Shown one piece after another: positions 27,299 through 36,315 of a DNA stretch of 64,000 bases (the first letter of the stretch is position 1; every line of letters starts with the position of its first letter). A model generated the notes under the pieces. It was not told where the DNA came from. It ran no database searches and saw only the letters and a list, made by a program, of their open reading frames with translations. A program made the translations under genes and the position numbers. The DNA is from Rhodospirillales bacterium BBD 1991-14 (GTDB lineage: Bacteria > Pseudomonadota > Alphaproteobacteria > Kiloniellales > Kiloniellaceae), in contig LYSY01000006.1 of the NCBI GenBank assembly GCA_001657395.1, forward strand, positions 186,001 through 250,000, in the 5' to 3' direction.

Positions 27299-27325
27299 AG
27301 CAGATCCGGGTTTGATCCGCTCTAG
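27295..27325. terminator. Convergent terminator hairpin containing both stop codons
   Basis: CTAGAGCAGATC (27,295-27,306) and GATCCGCTCTAG (27,314-27,325) pair with one mismatch over a seven-base loop. The arms contain the TAG of the TPR gene and, on the other strand, the TAG of the cupin gene, so one hairpin serves both. Confidence 0.55.
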
Positions 27326-27723
27326 GAGGCGTCTTCCAGCGGCTTATGTTCGGTGCCTTCGCCCGCGGTCATGAACACCATCTTGCCCGGCTCGACGACC
27401 TTGACCCGATGCCAGCGGCCGCGCGGCACGATGACCGTCTCTCCGGCCGCGACCGCGATCTCCCGCGTGCCCTCCGGTTCTTCCAGCACGACGATGGCCC
27501 GCCCGTTCATCAGGATCAGGACCTCATCGCCTGCCGGATGCATTTCCCAGTGCCCCATGTCCGCAGTCATTTCCGCGGCCATCACCATGCGCCCTTCGAT
27601 ACGGACCCCGCCGGACATCAGGTCCTGCCAGAAGGTGTCGGTGACCGGGATTTCGGCAACCTTGCCGCCGTCCTGCAGATCCAGGTAGGTCCGTGTCAGA
27701 TCGAGAGACGTCGATGATGCCAT
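27322..27723 (-). CDS. Cupin-domain protein
   Basis: A 133-residue single-domain cupin. The central barrel carries MGHWEMHPAGDEVLILMNG, giving cupin motif 1 (with H, E and D positions), and VPRGRWHRVKV as motif 2, followed by FMTAGEG. Single-domain cupins of this size include metal-dependent isomerases, dioxygenases and sugar-binding proteins, and the sequence does not choose between them. It lies 30 bases downstream of pyk on the same strand and could be the last gene of that transcript. Confidence 0.82.
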   Translation of the reverse strand: MASSTSLDLTRTYLDLQDGGKVAEIPVTDTFWQDLMSGGVRIEGRMVMAAEMTADMGHWEMHPAGDEVLILMNGRAIVVLEEPEGTREIAVAAGETVIVPRGRWHRVKVVEPGKMVFMTAGEGTEHKPLEDAS

Positions 27724-27753
27724 GGCACCCGCTTTCCGTCCCGGCTTGCGCCT

Positions 27754-29172
27754 CTACTGCTCGATCTTGGCGATGCGCAGCATGTTGGTCGTGCCCGGTG
27801 TCCTGAAGGGAACGCCGGCGGTGATCGCCAGGTTGTCGCCGAGATTGGCAAAACCTTCGCGCACCGCGATGCGGCTGGCCTTGTCCACCATCTCCTGCGT
27901 GTTGGAGACGTCTTCGGTATGCACGCAGTGAGCGCCCCAGAGCACGGCCAGCCGGCGGGCGGTGCGGATCTCGTTGGTCAGCACCAGGATCGGCACGTTG
28001 GGCCGCTGGCGCGCCGCGCGCAGGGCGGTCGATCCGGACATGGTGTAGTTGACGATGGCGGCGGTGGAGATGGTCGCTGAAACCTGGGCCGCGGCCGTCG
28101 AGATGGCGTCGGCGCCGGTAGCCTCCGTTTCGCCGTCGCGGGCATGGATGATCCCGCGATAGGACGGGTCGATCTCCGTGCTCTGGATGATGCGGTCCAT
28201 GATCGCCACCGCCTCGTTGGGGTACTGACCGGCAGCGGTCTCGGCGGAGAGCATGACGGCATCGGCGCCGTCATAAACCGCGGTGGCGACGTCCGAGGCC
28301 TCGGCGCGGGTCGGGGCCGGCGCAGCGATCATGGACTCCAGCATCTGTGTCGCGACGACCACCGGCACGCCGGAGAGGCGGCAGGCATGGACGATCTGCT
28401 TCTGACGTGCCGGAATGCTCTCCGGCGGCATCTCCACGCCCAGATCGCCGCGCGCCACCATGACGGCATCCGACAGGGCCACAAGCTGCGGCAGGCAGTC
28501 GAGCGCCGCCGGCTTCTCGATTTTCGTCATGATGGTGGCGCGGTCGCCGATCAACCGCCGCGCCTCGGTCAGATCCTCGGGCCGCTGCACGAAGGAGAGG
28601 GCGACCCAGTCGACCCCCAGGTCGAGGGCAAAGTCCAGATCCTTGCGGTCCTTGTCGGTCAGGGGAGAGATCGGCAGGATGACACCCGGCAGGTTCACGC
28701 CCTTGCGGTCGCGCAAGGGGCCGCCGGTGACGACCTTGGTGATCGCATAGTCCGGCGTGCTCTCCGCAACCTCCAGCCGCAGCTTGCCGTCGTCGATCAA
28801 CAGAGCCGTGCCCGGCGAGATCGCCGCGAAGATTTCCGGATGCGGCAGCGGCGCCCGGGTTTCGTCACCCGTCTGCGGGTCGAGGTCCAGCCTGTAGGTC
28901 TGGCCTGCCTCCAACTCCACCGAGCCGTCCTTGACGGTACCGATGCGCAGCTTCGGCCCCTGCATGTCGGCCAGGACGCCGATCGGCCGCTCGACCTCCC
29001 GCTCAACCTGGCGGATGGTGTCGTAACGCGCCTTGTGGTCGTCATGGCTGCCGTGACTGAAGTTGAGGCGAAAGACATCGGCCCCCGCAACGAAGAGGTC
29101 GCGGATGGTTTCTTTCGTCGATGTCGCCGGACCCAGGGTGGCGACGATCTTGGCTTTTCGGCTACGGCGCAT
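27754..29172 (-). CDS. pyk: Pyruvate kinase
   Basis: A 472-residue protein opening MRRSRKAKIVATLGPATS, the conserved N-terminal strand of the TIM barrel. The active-site segment IMTKIEKPAALDCL provides the catalytic lysine, VARGDLGVEMP binds magnesium, and PVVVATQMLESM follows. The final 130 residues are the C-terminal domain. It converts phosphoenolpyruvate and ADP to pyruvate and ATP. It lies downstream of a glycerate 2-kinase gene, so the pair can take glycerate to 2-phosphoglycerate and, via enolase, onward to pyruvate. Confidence 0.95.
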   Translation of the reverse strand: MRRSRKAKIVATLGPATSTKETIRDLFVAGADVFRLNFSHGSHDDHKARYDTIRQVEREVERPIGVLADMQGPKLRIGTVKDGSVELEAGQTYRLDLDPQTGDETRAPLPHPEIFAAISPGTALLIDDGKLRLEVAESTPDYAITKVVTGGPLRDRKGVNLPGVILPISPLTDKDRKDLDFALDLGVDWVALSFVQRPEDLTEARRLIGDRATIMTKIEKPAALDCLPQLVALSDAVMVARGDLGVEMPPESIPARQKQIVHACRLSGVPVVVATQMLESMIAAPAPTRAEASDVATAVYDGADAVMLSAETAAGQYPNEAVAIMDRIIQSTEIDPSYRGIIHARDGETEATGADAISTAAAQVSATISTAAIVNYTMSGSTALRAARQRPNVPILVLTNEIRTARRLAVLWGAHCVHTEDVSNTQEMVDKASRIAVREGFANLGDNLAITAGVPFRTPGTTNMLRIAKIEQ

Positions 29173-29317
29173 GGCAGGACGGTTACCTTAAGTGAAGCTT
29201 TGTTTCGGCAGCGTGACGGCGGTCTGACGATCTCTTGAAGAGCAGGCCCGCCGCTCTGACAGGCAAGCCCAAGAGATATCAGCACATCCTGTTATTGAGC
29301 CCCCCGCACACAGACGT

Positions 29318-30601
29318 CTAGTGTATACGTTGGATCAGGATTGCGCGAAAGTCATTCACGTTGGTCCGCGTCGGCCCGGTCTCCACCAGCGCGCCAAGCC
29401 TGGAAAAGAACCCGTAGCCATCGTTGTTGGCCAGCATGGCCTTGGCGTCCAGGCCCGCGGCCGCGGCCTGCGCCAGAGTATCGGGCGTCAGAACCGCTCC
29501 CGCATTGTCTTCGCTGCCGTCTATGCCGTCGGTGTCGCAGGCCAGCGCGTAGACCCCCGGCAGAGCGTCGAGCGCGACGGTCAGGGCCAGCAGGAACTCG
29601 GCATTGCGTCCGCCACGCCCGCCGCCGCGCACCGTTACCGTCGTCTCGCCGCCGGAGAGCAGGACACAGGGGGCCGGGACCGGCTGTCCGTAGTGCACCA
29701 CCTGCCGCGCGATCCCCGCCATCACCTGGGCCACATCGCGTGCCTCGCCTTCGATGGAATCGCCCAGGATGACAGGCATGATGCCGGCTTCGCGGGCGGC
29801 CGCCGCAGCCTCCTCCAGGCAGGCCTGCGGCTTGGCGATGACATAGGTCTCCGCCTTTTCGAGGCGCGGATCGCCGGGCTTCGGCGTTTCGTCAGCCGCT
29901 TCCCAGAGCAGCTTGGCGACGCCTTCGGGCGCGGCGATGCCGTACTTCTCCAGGATCGCGCGGGCGTCCGCGAAGGTGGTCGGATCGGCGACCGTCGGGC
30001 CGGAGGCGATGACCGAGGGGTCGTCCCCCGGCACGTCGGAGATCAGCAGGCTGACCACCTTGGCCGGTGCTGCGGCGGCCGCGAGGCGTCCGCCCTTGAT
30101 GGCGGAGAGATGCTTGCGCACGCAGTTCATCTCGTCGATGGCGGCGCCGGACTTCAGCAGGGCCCGGTTGAGCGCCTGCTTTTCTTCGAGCGTGATGCCC
30201 TCCGCCGGCAGCGCCAGAAGGGCCGAGCCGCCGCCGGAGATGAGACAAAGAACGAGGTCGTCGGGGCCGAGACCCTCGACCATGCCGAGAATGCGTCCGG
30301 CGGCCTCGCGCCCCTTGCTGTCCGGCACCGGGTGGGCCGCTTCGATGACTTCGATGCGCTGGCAGTCGGCGCCGTGATCGTAGCGGGTCACCACCAGGCC
30401 TTCCAAGGGACCGTCCCAGTGCTGCTCTACAGCCTTGGCCATGGCCGCCGCCGCCTTGCCGGCGCCGATCACCACCGTTCGCCCCTTGGGGCGGGGCGGC
30501 AGGAAGGCCGGCACCGCCTTGGCGGGGTCGGCGGCCGCCAGGGCCGCATCGAAAAGCCGGCGCACGAAATCGGCCGGGTTTGCATCTGATGTCGCTGTCA
30601 T
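29318..30601 (-). CDS. Glycerate 2-kinase (MOFRL family)
   Basis: A 427-residue protein of the GckA/TtuD type. Landmarks are TVVIGAGKAAAAMAKAVE in the N-terminal domain, DLVLCLISGGGSALLALP, and the C-terminal MOFRL domain with LLSGGETTVTVRGGGRGGRN and ACDTDGIDGSEDNAGAVL. The family phosphorylates D-glycerate (some were first called hydroxypyruvate reductases), producing 2-phosphoglycerate. It is 60 bases after the FCD regulator gene and upstream of pyk on the same strand. With glcDEF, whose product glyoxylate can become glycerate, this forms a C2/C3 acid assimilation route. Confidence 0.9.
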   Translation of the reverse strand: MTATSDANPADFVRRLFDAALAAADPAKAVPAFLPPRPKGRTVVIGAGKAAAAMAKAVEQHWDGPLEGLVVTRYDHGADCQRIEVIEAAHPVPDSKGREAAGRILGMVEGLGPDDLVLCLISGGGSALLALPAEGITLEEKQALNRALLKSGAAIDEMNCVRKHLSAIKGGRLAAAAAPAKVVSLLISDVPGDDPSVIASGPTVADPTTFADARAILEKYGIAAPEGVAKLLWEAADETPKPGDPRLEKAETYVIAKPQACLEEAAAAAREAGIMPVILGDSIEGEARDVAQVMAGIARQVVHYGQPVPAPCVLLSGGETTVTVRGGGRGGRNAEFLLALTVALDALPGVYALACDTDGIDGSEDNAGAVLTPDTLAQAAAAGLDAKAMLANNDGYGFFSRLGALVETGPTRTNVNDFRAILIQRIH

Positions 30602-30661
30602 GCTGCGCTGAGCCTTGGATGGAGGGATTCGATGAGGTCCGGCGGGGCCTTGAAGTGGCGC

Positions 30662-31423
30662 TCAGCCGCTGGCCGTCCCCTTGGCTTCGGTTTGCGCTTC
30701 GGCGTCCTGGGATGGGGTATCATTCTCTTCGTAGCGCGACAGAACCGTGGTCAGGTGGTCCTGCATGGCGGCTGCGGCTGCGTCGCCGTCGCGCGCCTTG
30801 ATGGCAGACCAGATGGCCCGGTGCTGTTGGGTGAAGCGCTGGTCGTCCGCCGGGGTGGCATAGAGGCTGTAACGGTGGAAGGCCAGCATCTGCTCCAGGA
30901 TGTCGCCCAGCACCGACATGAGATGGAGGTAGACCGCGGAGCCGGAAGCCTTGGCGATCGCCAGATGGAAGTTGAGGTCGTCTTCCGCCTTGAAGCGCGA
31001 GGGGCGCCCGGCGGCGGTCATGGTGACGAAGGCGCGGTCGATCTCGGTCCGCTGTTCCGGCGTCGCCCGCTCCGCCGCCCGCCGCGCGGCCCAGACCTCC
31101 AGCTTCGAGCGGATTTCGGCCAGGTCGTGCAGGTTGTTGCGGTTGGAACGGACCAGGCGGGCGAGTGCGGAGTCGAGCTGATCGGCGGCTGCCGTGATCC
31201 GGGTGCCGCCGCCCTGGACGGCGGTGACGAAGCCCTGGGCCTTGAGCTGTTGCAGCGCGGCGCGGATCGAAACGCGGCTGACGCCCATCATGTCCGCCAG
31301 CTGGCGTTCGCCCGGCAGCCGTTCCCCCGGCGCCAGTTCACCGCTGGTGATCAGGCGCAGCAGCTCGCTGGCGATGCGGTCGGCAACGCGCTCGCGTGGA
31401 ATCTCCTGGAACCTCGGATCCAT
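30662..31423 (-). CDS. GntR/FadR-family (FCD) regulator, likely controlling glcDEF and glycerate kinase
   Basis: The ATG at 31,423 follows CGGAGACG, whereas the longer GTG at 31,450 has no ribosome site, so 253 residues are called. The N-terminal winged helix-turn-helix covers about residues 8-75 (ADRIASELLRLITSGELAPG, then RLPGERQLADMMGVSRVSIR). The C-terminal FCD ligand domain has FKAEDDLNFHLAIAKASGS and FTQQHRAIWSAIKARD, with the Asp/His positions that coordinate metal and carboxylate ligands. GlcC, LldR and PdhR are relatives that sense glycolate, lactate and pyruvate. The palindrome at 31,526 suggests autoregulation. Confidence 0.88.
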   Translation of the reverse strand: MDPRFQEIPRERVADRIASELLRLITSGELAPGERLPGERQLADMMGVSRVSIRAALQQLKAQGFVTAVQGGGTRITAAADQLDSALARLVRSNRNNLHDLAEIRSKLEVWAARRAAERATPEQRTEIDRAFVTMTAAGRPSRFKAEDDLNFHLAIAKASGSAVYLHLMSVLGDILEQMLAFHRYSLYATPADDQRFTQQHRAIWSAIKARDGDAAAAAMQDHLTTVLSRYEENDTPSQDAEAQTEAKGTASG

Positions 31424-31525
31424 CGTCTCCGACCGTGGGCTTGTCGCCACCGGCCCCCTGGGTGTTCATGCCCGCCTGCGCCGCTCGCAGAGGGGTCCGG
31501 TCCCCCGAGTGGTCTGACTGGCATT

Positions 31526-31538
31526 TTGGTATCACCAA
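31526..31538. promoter_or_regulatory. PdhR/GlcC-type operator before the FCD regulator gene
   Basis: TTGGTATCACCAA fits TTGGT-N3-ACCAA with one asymmetric inner base. The symmetry extends weakly outwards (GCATT at 31,521-31,525 and AATGC at 31,543-31,547). It is 103 bases upstream of the regulator ATG on the minus strand. The same motif occurs before glcD at 21,317-21,329. Confidence 0.72.
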
Positions 31539-31607
31539 TTTGAATGCCTCTTTATGGGCGCCGCGGACGGCTTCGTCAAGGCGCCGGGGCATCAATGAGG
31601 GAGCCGG

Positions 31608-32063
31608 TCAGGCTGCCACGGCGGCGCGGGCCACGCGCGCGACGTCGGCGCAGAGCGGTTGAGGCAGACGGTCCGGTGTTGCCCAGCAGAGCTCCAGCGC
31701 ATCGTCCGCCGCGGCTGGATTGCCGCCGAGCCAGTCGAGCCGGAGGGCCAACATCAGGTGATGGGCCGCCCCCCTGCGGGCCTGCGGATCAGCGGATGCG
31801 CTGGGCTCTATCAGATCCACGGCGGCGAGGGCGCGCGGGTTGCCGCCACGAAGTCCGGTTTCCTCGTGCAGTTCCCGCAGCGCCGCCGCGGCGGCCGTCT
31901 CCCCCAGTTCCACCTTGCCGCCGGGAAAGCCCCAGGCGCCGGCCTGCGGCGGATTGGCGCGGCGCACCAGCAGCACCGCGCCGTCGTGGACCACGACCGC
32001 CAGCACCGACAGCAGCGGCACGCTGTCCGGGGGGCGCCTTGAGCGCCGTGCGGTTCCTTGCAT
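31608..32063 (-). CDS. Nudix hydrolase
   Basis: Called from ATG at 32,063 ([20 protein letters not shown]), 151 residues. A much longer open frame continues upstream but crosses the divergent gene and is rejected. The Nudix box is complete: [20 protein letters not shown] followed by ETGL, fitting G-x5-E-x7-R-E-U-x-E-E-x-G-U. It hydrolyses a nucleoside diphosphate linked to another group, using magnesium. ADP-ribose or oxidised nucleotides are typical substrates, but nothing here distinguishes them. The ribosome site is weak, so the start is uncertain by some residues. Confidence 0.82.
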   Translation of the reverse strand: MQGTARRSRRPPDSVPLLSVLAVVVHDGAVLLVRRANPPQAGAWGFPGGKVELGETAAAAALRELHEETGLRGGNPRALAAVDLIEPSASADPQARRGAAHHLMLALRLDWLGGNPAAADDALELCWATPDRLPQPLCADVARVARAAVAA

Positions 32064-32244
32064 GTCGGTCTTGAACGATATGGTCCTGCCCTCCGATGGG
32101 CCGCTCCGCAGCGGCCGGGCGGGAAGCGATTGCGGCCGATGACAGCGCAGCATGCGCATGCTAAGCCGAAGGGCCGGGTCAGTTCCAGGACCGGATCGGC
32201 GCGAGAATGCAAAAGGGCCAAACAAGAGGGCAGGAGGTGGTGCG

Positions 32245-33150
32245 ATGACCGTTGAATGGCAAGGCGTCTTTCCCGCCGTGACCACCCAGTTCACGACCGC
32301 CGAGGCCGTGGATATGGAAGCGACCCGCGCGCACATCGACATGCTGATCCGCGCCGGGGTGCACGGTCTTGTCATGCTGGGGACGGTGGGGGAGAACTGC
32401 TCGCTCAGTGCCGATGAGAAGCGCGCAATCATGCAGGCTGCTGTTGAAACCGCAGCCGGCCGCGTTCCGGTACTGGCCGGGGTGGCGGAGACGACCACGG
32501 CCCAGGCCTGCCGCTTTGCCGCCGATGTCGAAGCGATCGGCGCCCAGGGACTGATGGTGCTGCCGGCCATGGTCTACAGGTCCGATGCGCGGGAAACCAT
32601 GGCCCACTACCGCGCCGTTGCCCAGGCCAGCGCGCTTCCCATCATGTGCTACAACAACCCGGTCACCTACGGGGTCGACATCACGCCGGAGATGTTCGCG
32701 GAGCTTGGCGACGAGCCGACCCTGGTGGCGATCAAGGAGTCCTCCGACGATCCGCGCCGGCTCACCGATCTGGTGAATGCCTGCGGTGATCGCTACATCC
32801 TGTTCGGCGGCGTCGACGACCTGGTCATGGAGTCCGTGATGCTGGGCGCCCAGGGCACCGTCGCCGGCCTCGTCAACGCCTTTCCCGAAGAGACCCTGCA
32901 GCTCTGGGCGATGGCCGTGCAGGGCCGCTATGCCGAGGCGCTGGACCTCTACCGCTGGTTCATGCCGGTGCTCCACCTCGACTGCCATCCCAAGCTGGTG
33001 CAGTACATCAAGCTGGCTCAGGCCCTGTGCGGCTACGGCAGCGAGACCTGCCGGGCGCCGCGCCTCGCCCTGGAAGGGGAGGAGCGGGCCCGCATCACGG
33101 CGTTGATTCAGCAGGCGATCGACACCCGGCCCGGCGCCAAGGCAGCGTGA
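32245..33150 (+). CDS. DapA/DHDPS-family lyase or deaminase, LhpC/HypD-like
   Basis: The ATG at 32,245 follows CAGGAGGTGG and gives 301 residues. An open frame from 32,152 is not conserved. K164 in VAIKESSDD is the Schiff-base lysine and Y136 in MCYNNP the partner tyrosine of the DHDPS family. [14 protein letters not shown] replaces the GTTGE loop of true DapA, and the sequence resembles 1-pyrroline-4-hydroxy-2-carboxylate deaminases of hydroxyproline catabolism as I know them. An epimerase-like gene of the same pathway lies at 43,248. The D-hydroxyproline oxidase and the semialdehyde dehydrogenase were not seen here, so the function is probable, not proven. Confidence 0.75.
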   Translation: MTVEWQGVFPAVTTQFTTAEAVDMEATRAHIDMLIRAGVHGLVMLGTVGENCSLSADEKRAIMQAAVETAAGRVPVLAGVAETTTAQACRFAADVEAIGAQGLMVLPAMVYRSDARETMAHYRAVAQASALPIMCYNNPVTYGVDITPEMFAELGDEPTLVAIKESSDDPRRLTDLVNACGDRYILFGGVDDLVMESVMLGAQGTVAGLVNAFPEETLQLWAMAVQGRYAEALDLYRWFMPVLHLDCHPKLVQYIKLAQALCGYGSETCRAPRLALEGEERARITALIQQAIDTRPGAKAA

Positions 33151-33200
33151 ACCGCGGCGATTGAGACGGATTGCCGGCCGAGATCGAAGGCAGGCGCCGG

Positions 33201-33488
33201 CTAACCTGGCGTCGCGCTGTAGCGGAGCTTCATGAAGACGATGGTCGAGACGAGTGCGGTCGAGATGGCGTTGGCCACGACAAGGGGCCAGGAGCCGATC
33301 ATCAGCCCATAGATCATCCACAGGCTGACCGCACTCAAGAGCATAAGATTGGCGGCCAGCGAAATGCCGGCGGTCTGTTTCTCACGGATCACCTTGACCG
33401 ACTGCGGCAGCCAACAGAGGGTGCCGAGGATGGCCGCGGCGCTCCCAATCAGTTCGACAAGCCAGGACGATAGCAGTCCTGCATCCAT
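33201..33488 (-). CDS. SemiSWEET-like PQ-loop transporter
   Basis: A 95-residue membrane protein with three helices: about residues 8-28 (LVELIGSAAAILGTLCWLPQ), 42-62 and 68-88. LPQSVKVIREKQTAGISL holds the proline-glutamine pair of the PQ-loop family and the length fits bacterial SemiSWEETs, which work as dimers to move sugars across the inner membrane. AAGGAC precedes the ATG. It is monocistronic, and the transported substrate cannot be told. Confidence 0.85.
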   Translation of the reverse strand: MDAGLLSSWLVELIGSAAAILGTLCWLPQSVKVIREKQTAGISLAANLMLLSAVSLWMIYGLMIGSWPLVVANAISTALVSTIVFMKLRYSATPG

Positions 33489-33749
33489 GGATTTGTCCTT
33501 CTGTCTGTCTCTTTGACAAGCGGCGTTGCCGGAGCCGAAGCCCGGTCCTTACGTCGCTGATGTTCGGCGGGTTGGGATAGTTTGATCGGTCCCCTGCTGG
33601 GCCGCAAGGGCGCTTTGCAGCGGTTCGGAGGATGGCCTGGCAGGTGGCAGTGAGCGATTGCACGGCACTGCGTGCTGGTGTTCTATCGCCCAGGCAGTGT
33701 TTTGCCGGCCGAATGCCTGTCCCCAAAGTCCCGCGCAGGAGTCTTCCCC

Positions 33750-34739
33750 ATGCTCGCCGTTCAGCTTCAGCGCCATGCGCGCCCGGATCTCGCCTGTGCA
33801 TCCGTTGACGTGCCCGACCCGGGCGCACCGGGGCCCGGGGAGGCGGTGGTGGCGATCCGCGCAGCGGCGATCAACCCGGCCGATCTGCTGATCTTCGAGG
33901 GGCGCTATCCCGGCCCCGAAGAGTTGCCGGCCTTTGTCGGTATCGAAGGGGCGGGGGAAGTGCTGGCGGTGGGCGAGGGCGTCGATCTGGCACCCGGCGA
34001 TCACGTGCTCAGCCTGGGGCGGGCCAACTGGGCGGAGAAGGTGAAGGCCGAGGCGAGCCAGTTCATGCGCATTCCCAAGAGCCTGGCGTGGCGCGATGCG
34101 GCGCAGCTGAAGGCCAACCCGCCCTCCGCCCATCTGATGCTCAGCCAGTACGTCGACCTGCAACCCGGGGACTGGGTCGTCCAAAACGCCGCCAACTCCG
34201 CCGTCGGCCGCCACATCATCCGCTTTGCCCGGGCCCGCGGGTTGAAGACGGCCAACATCGTCCGGCGCACGCCGCTGATCGAGGAACTCACGGCCCTGGG
34301 CGCCGATGTTGTGGTCACCGACGAGGGCGACATCGCTGCGAAGATCCGGGATGCCGCCGGCGCCGACGCGCCGATCCGTCTCGGCATTGATGCCGTCGGC
34401 GGCGCCTCCACCTCGATCCTGGCAGACTGCCTCAGCGACGGCGGCACGGTCGTGAACTACGGTTTCATTTCCGGCGAGGCCTGCCGCATGACGCCCTATC
34501 ACACGGTGATCCACGGCCTCACGCTCACCGGTTTCTGGCTCGTCGGCTACATGCGCTCCACCCCGCGCTTCGAGATCGAGGCGATGTATGCGGAGATGGC
34601 CCGCGCCTTCGAGGACGGGGTGCTGGTTTCGCCGGTGGAGGCGGAATACACCCTGGAGCAGGCGCGCGAGGCGCTGGCCCATGCCCATGCGGAAAGCCGC
34701 GGCGGCAAGATCCTGCTGATGCCGAACGGCGCGCTTTAG
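33750..34739 (+). CDS. MDR-superfamily oxidoreductase, trans-2-enoyl-CoA reductase-like
   Basis: The ATG at 33,750 follows CAGGAGTCTTCCCC and gives 329 residues. A 26-residue upstream extension from 33,672 is not conserved. The groES-like N-terminal part has AAAINPADLLIFEGRYPG, and the Rossmann domain has WVVQNAANSAVGRHIIRFAR, the Q-N-x-x-N-S-x-V-G block typical of mitochondrial-type enoyl thioester reductases (MECR/Etr1). No zinc-ligand cysteines are present. The likely reaction is NADPH-dependent reduction of a 2-enoyl thioester or quinone. It is convergent with matB and not part of that operon. Confidence 0.8.
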   Translation: MLAVQLQRHARPDLACASVDVPDPGAPGPGEAVVAIRAAAINPADLLIFEGRYPGPEELPAFVGIEGAGEVLAVGEGVDLAPGDHVLSLGRANWAEKVKAEASQFMRIPKSLAWRDAAQLKANPPSAHLMLSQYVDLQPGDWVVQNAANSAVGRHIIRFARARGLKTANIVRRTPLIEELTALGADVVVTDEGDIAAKIRDAAGADAPIRLGIDAVGGASTSILADCLSDGGTVVNYGFISGEACRMTPYHTVIHGLTLTGFWLVGYMRSTPRFEIEAMYAEMARAFEDGVLVSPVEAEYTLEQAREALAHAHAESRGGKILLMPNGAL

Positions 34740-34743
34740 GGCC

Positions 34744-36315
34744 TCAGCCTGAGGCCCGGGCTCCGGCGGCCGGCGGTGCGCTGGCCGCAAAGGCGTCCTT
34801 GTAGCGGTCGCGCAAAAGGTTCTTCTGGACCTTGCCCATGGCGTTGCGCGGCAGTTCCGTCTCGAAGTAGATGCGCTTGGGCTGCTTGAAGCGCGCCAGA
34901 TCGGTCTTCAGTGCCGCGGCGACCTCTTCTTCGGTGAGGCGGCTCCCGCCCTCGGGCACGATGACCGCGGCCACGCCTTCGCCGAAGTCGGGATGGGGCA
35001 GACCGATGACCGCCGACTCTCGCACGCCCGCAAGATCGTCGATCAGGGCCTCGATTTCCTTGGGATAGATGTTATAGCCCCCGGAGATGATGAGGTCCTT
35101 GGAGCGGCCGACGATGGCGATGTAACCCTCGGCGTCGACGACCCCGACATCGCCGGTGATGAAGAAGCCGTCCTCGCGTAGTTCCTCTGCCGTCTTTTCC
35201 GGCATGCGCCAGTAGCCCTTGAAGACATTGGGCCCGCGCACCTCGATGCCGCCGACCTTGCCCGGCGGCAGCACGGCGCCGCTTTCCGGATCGGTGATGC
35301 GGATCTCGACGCCGGGCAGCGGGAACCCCACCGTGCCGGCGCGCCGTTCGCCGTCATAGGGGTTGGAGGTGTTCATGCCCGTTTCGGTCATGCCGTAGCG
35401 CTCCAGGATCGCGTGACCGGTGCGCTCGGTCCATTGCCGGTGCGTCTCGGCAAGCAGAGGCGCGGAGCCGGAGATGAAGACGCGCATGCCAGCGGCGGCC
35501 TCCCGCCCGAGTCCCGGGCAGTCCAGCAGCCGGGTGTAGAAGGTCGGCACCCCCATCAGCGCGGTGGCTTCGGCCATATCGCCAAGCACGGCCTCGGCGT
35601 CGAAACGGCCGCGGAAGATGAGCCTTGCCCCGCTCACCAGAGTCACGTTGGTGGCAACGAACAGACCATGGGTATGAAAGATCGGCAGGGCGTGGATCAG
35701 CACGTCATCGGCGGTAAAACGCCAGCTCTCCGTCAGCACCTCTGCATTGGAAGCAAGGTTGGCATGGGTCAGCATGGCGCCCTTGGAGCGGCCGGTGGTT
35801 CCGGAGGTGTAGAGAATGGCCGCCAGATCCTCTGCGCCGCGGGGCACGGCCTCGAAGCCGGTGTCCTGGGCGGCGACGGCTTCGGTCAGGCTGCCGCTGC
35901 CGTCGGCGGCGAGGGTGAGAACGGCGCCGACACCGGCCTCCGCCGCAACGGCGCTCAAGGCCTCCAGCTTCGTCGGATCGCAAACGAAAACCCGCGGCTC
36001 CGCATCGCCCAGGAAATAGCTGATCTCCGCGACCGTATAGGCGGTGTTGAGAGGCAGGAAGACGCCGCCGGCGAGAACGCTGCCGAGGTAGAGCTCGATC
36101 GCCTCGATGGACTTCTCGACTTGCACCGCCACCCGGTCCCCCGGCTGCAGGCCGGCGCCGACAAGGGCTTTCGCACAGCGCTCCGCAGCCTCGAAGAGAG
36201 CGCCATAGGTGACGACGGGCCGGCCCGGTTGCTCTGCAAGTTCCGCGAAGCCCACCGCCTCGCGGTCCAGCGAAGCGGAGCGCAGACGGCTGGCGAGGTG
36301 GTTGCGGTCATACAT
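34744..36315 (-). CDS. matB: Malonyl-CoA synthetase
   Basis: The ATG at 36,315 follows GGAGCTCTGTCC and gives 523 residues. A frame from 36,390 extends into matA and is rejected. The AMP-binding signature is LYTSGTTGRSKGAMLTH at about residue 150, followed by ALPIFHTHGLFVA, ERYGMTETGMNTSNPYDGER and the A10 motif PRNAMGKVQKN with the adenylating lysine. Its SNPYDGERRAGTVGFP stretch fits malonate-specific enzymes. It makes malonyl-CoA from malonate, ATP and CoA. The start overlaps the matA stop by 8 bases. Confidence 0.92.
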   Translation of the reverse strand: MYDRNHLASRLRSASLDREAVGFAELAEQPGRPVVTYGALFEAAERCAKALVGAGLQPGDRVAVQVEKSIEAIELYLGSVLAGGVFLPLNTAYTVAEISYFLGDAEPRVFVCDPTKLEALSAVAAEAGVGAVLTLAADGSGSLTEAVAAQDTGFEAVPRGAEDLAAILYTSGTTGRSKGAMLTHANLASNAEVLTESWRFTADDVLIHALPIFHTHGLFVATNVTLVSGARLIFRGRFDAEAVLGDMAEATALMGVPTFYTRLLDCPGLGREAAAGMRVFISGSAPLLAETHRQWTERTGHAILERYGMTETGMNTSNPYDGERRAGTVGFPLPGVEIRITDPESGAVLPPGKVGGIEVRGPNVFKGYWRMPEKTAEELREDGFFITGDVGVVDAEGYIAIVGRSKDLIISGGYNIYPKEIEALIDDLAGVRESAVIGLPHPDFGEGVAAVIVPEGGSRLTEEEVAAALKTDLARFKQPKRIYFETELPRNAMGKVQKNLLRDRYKDAFAASAPPAAGARASG

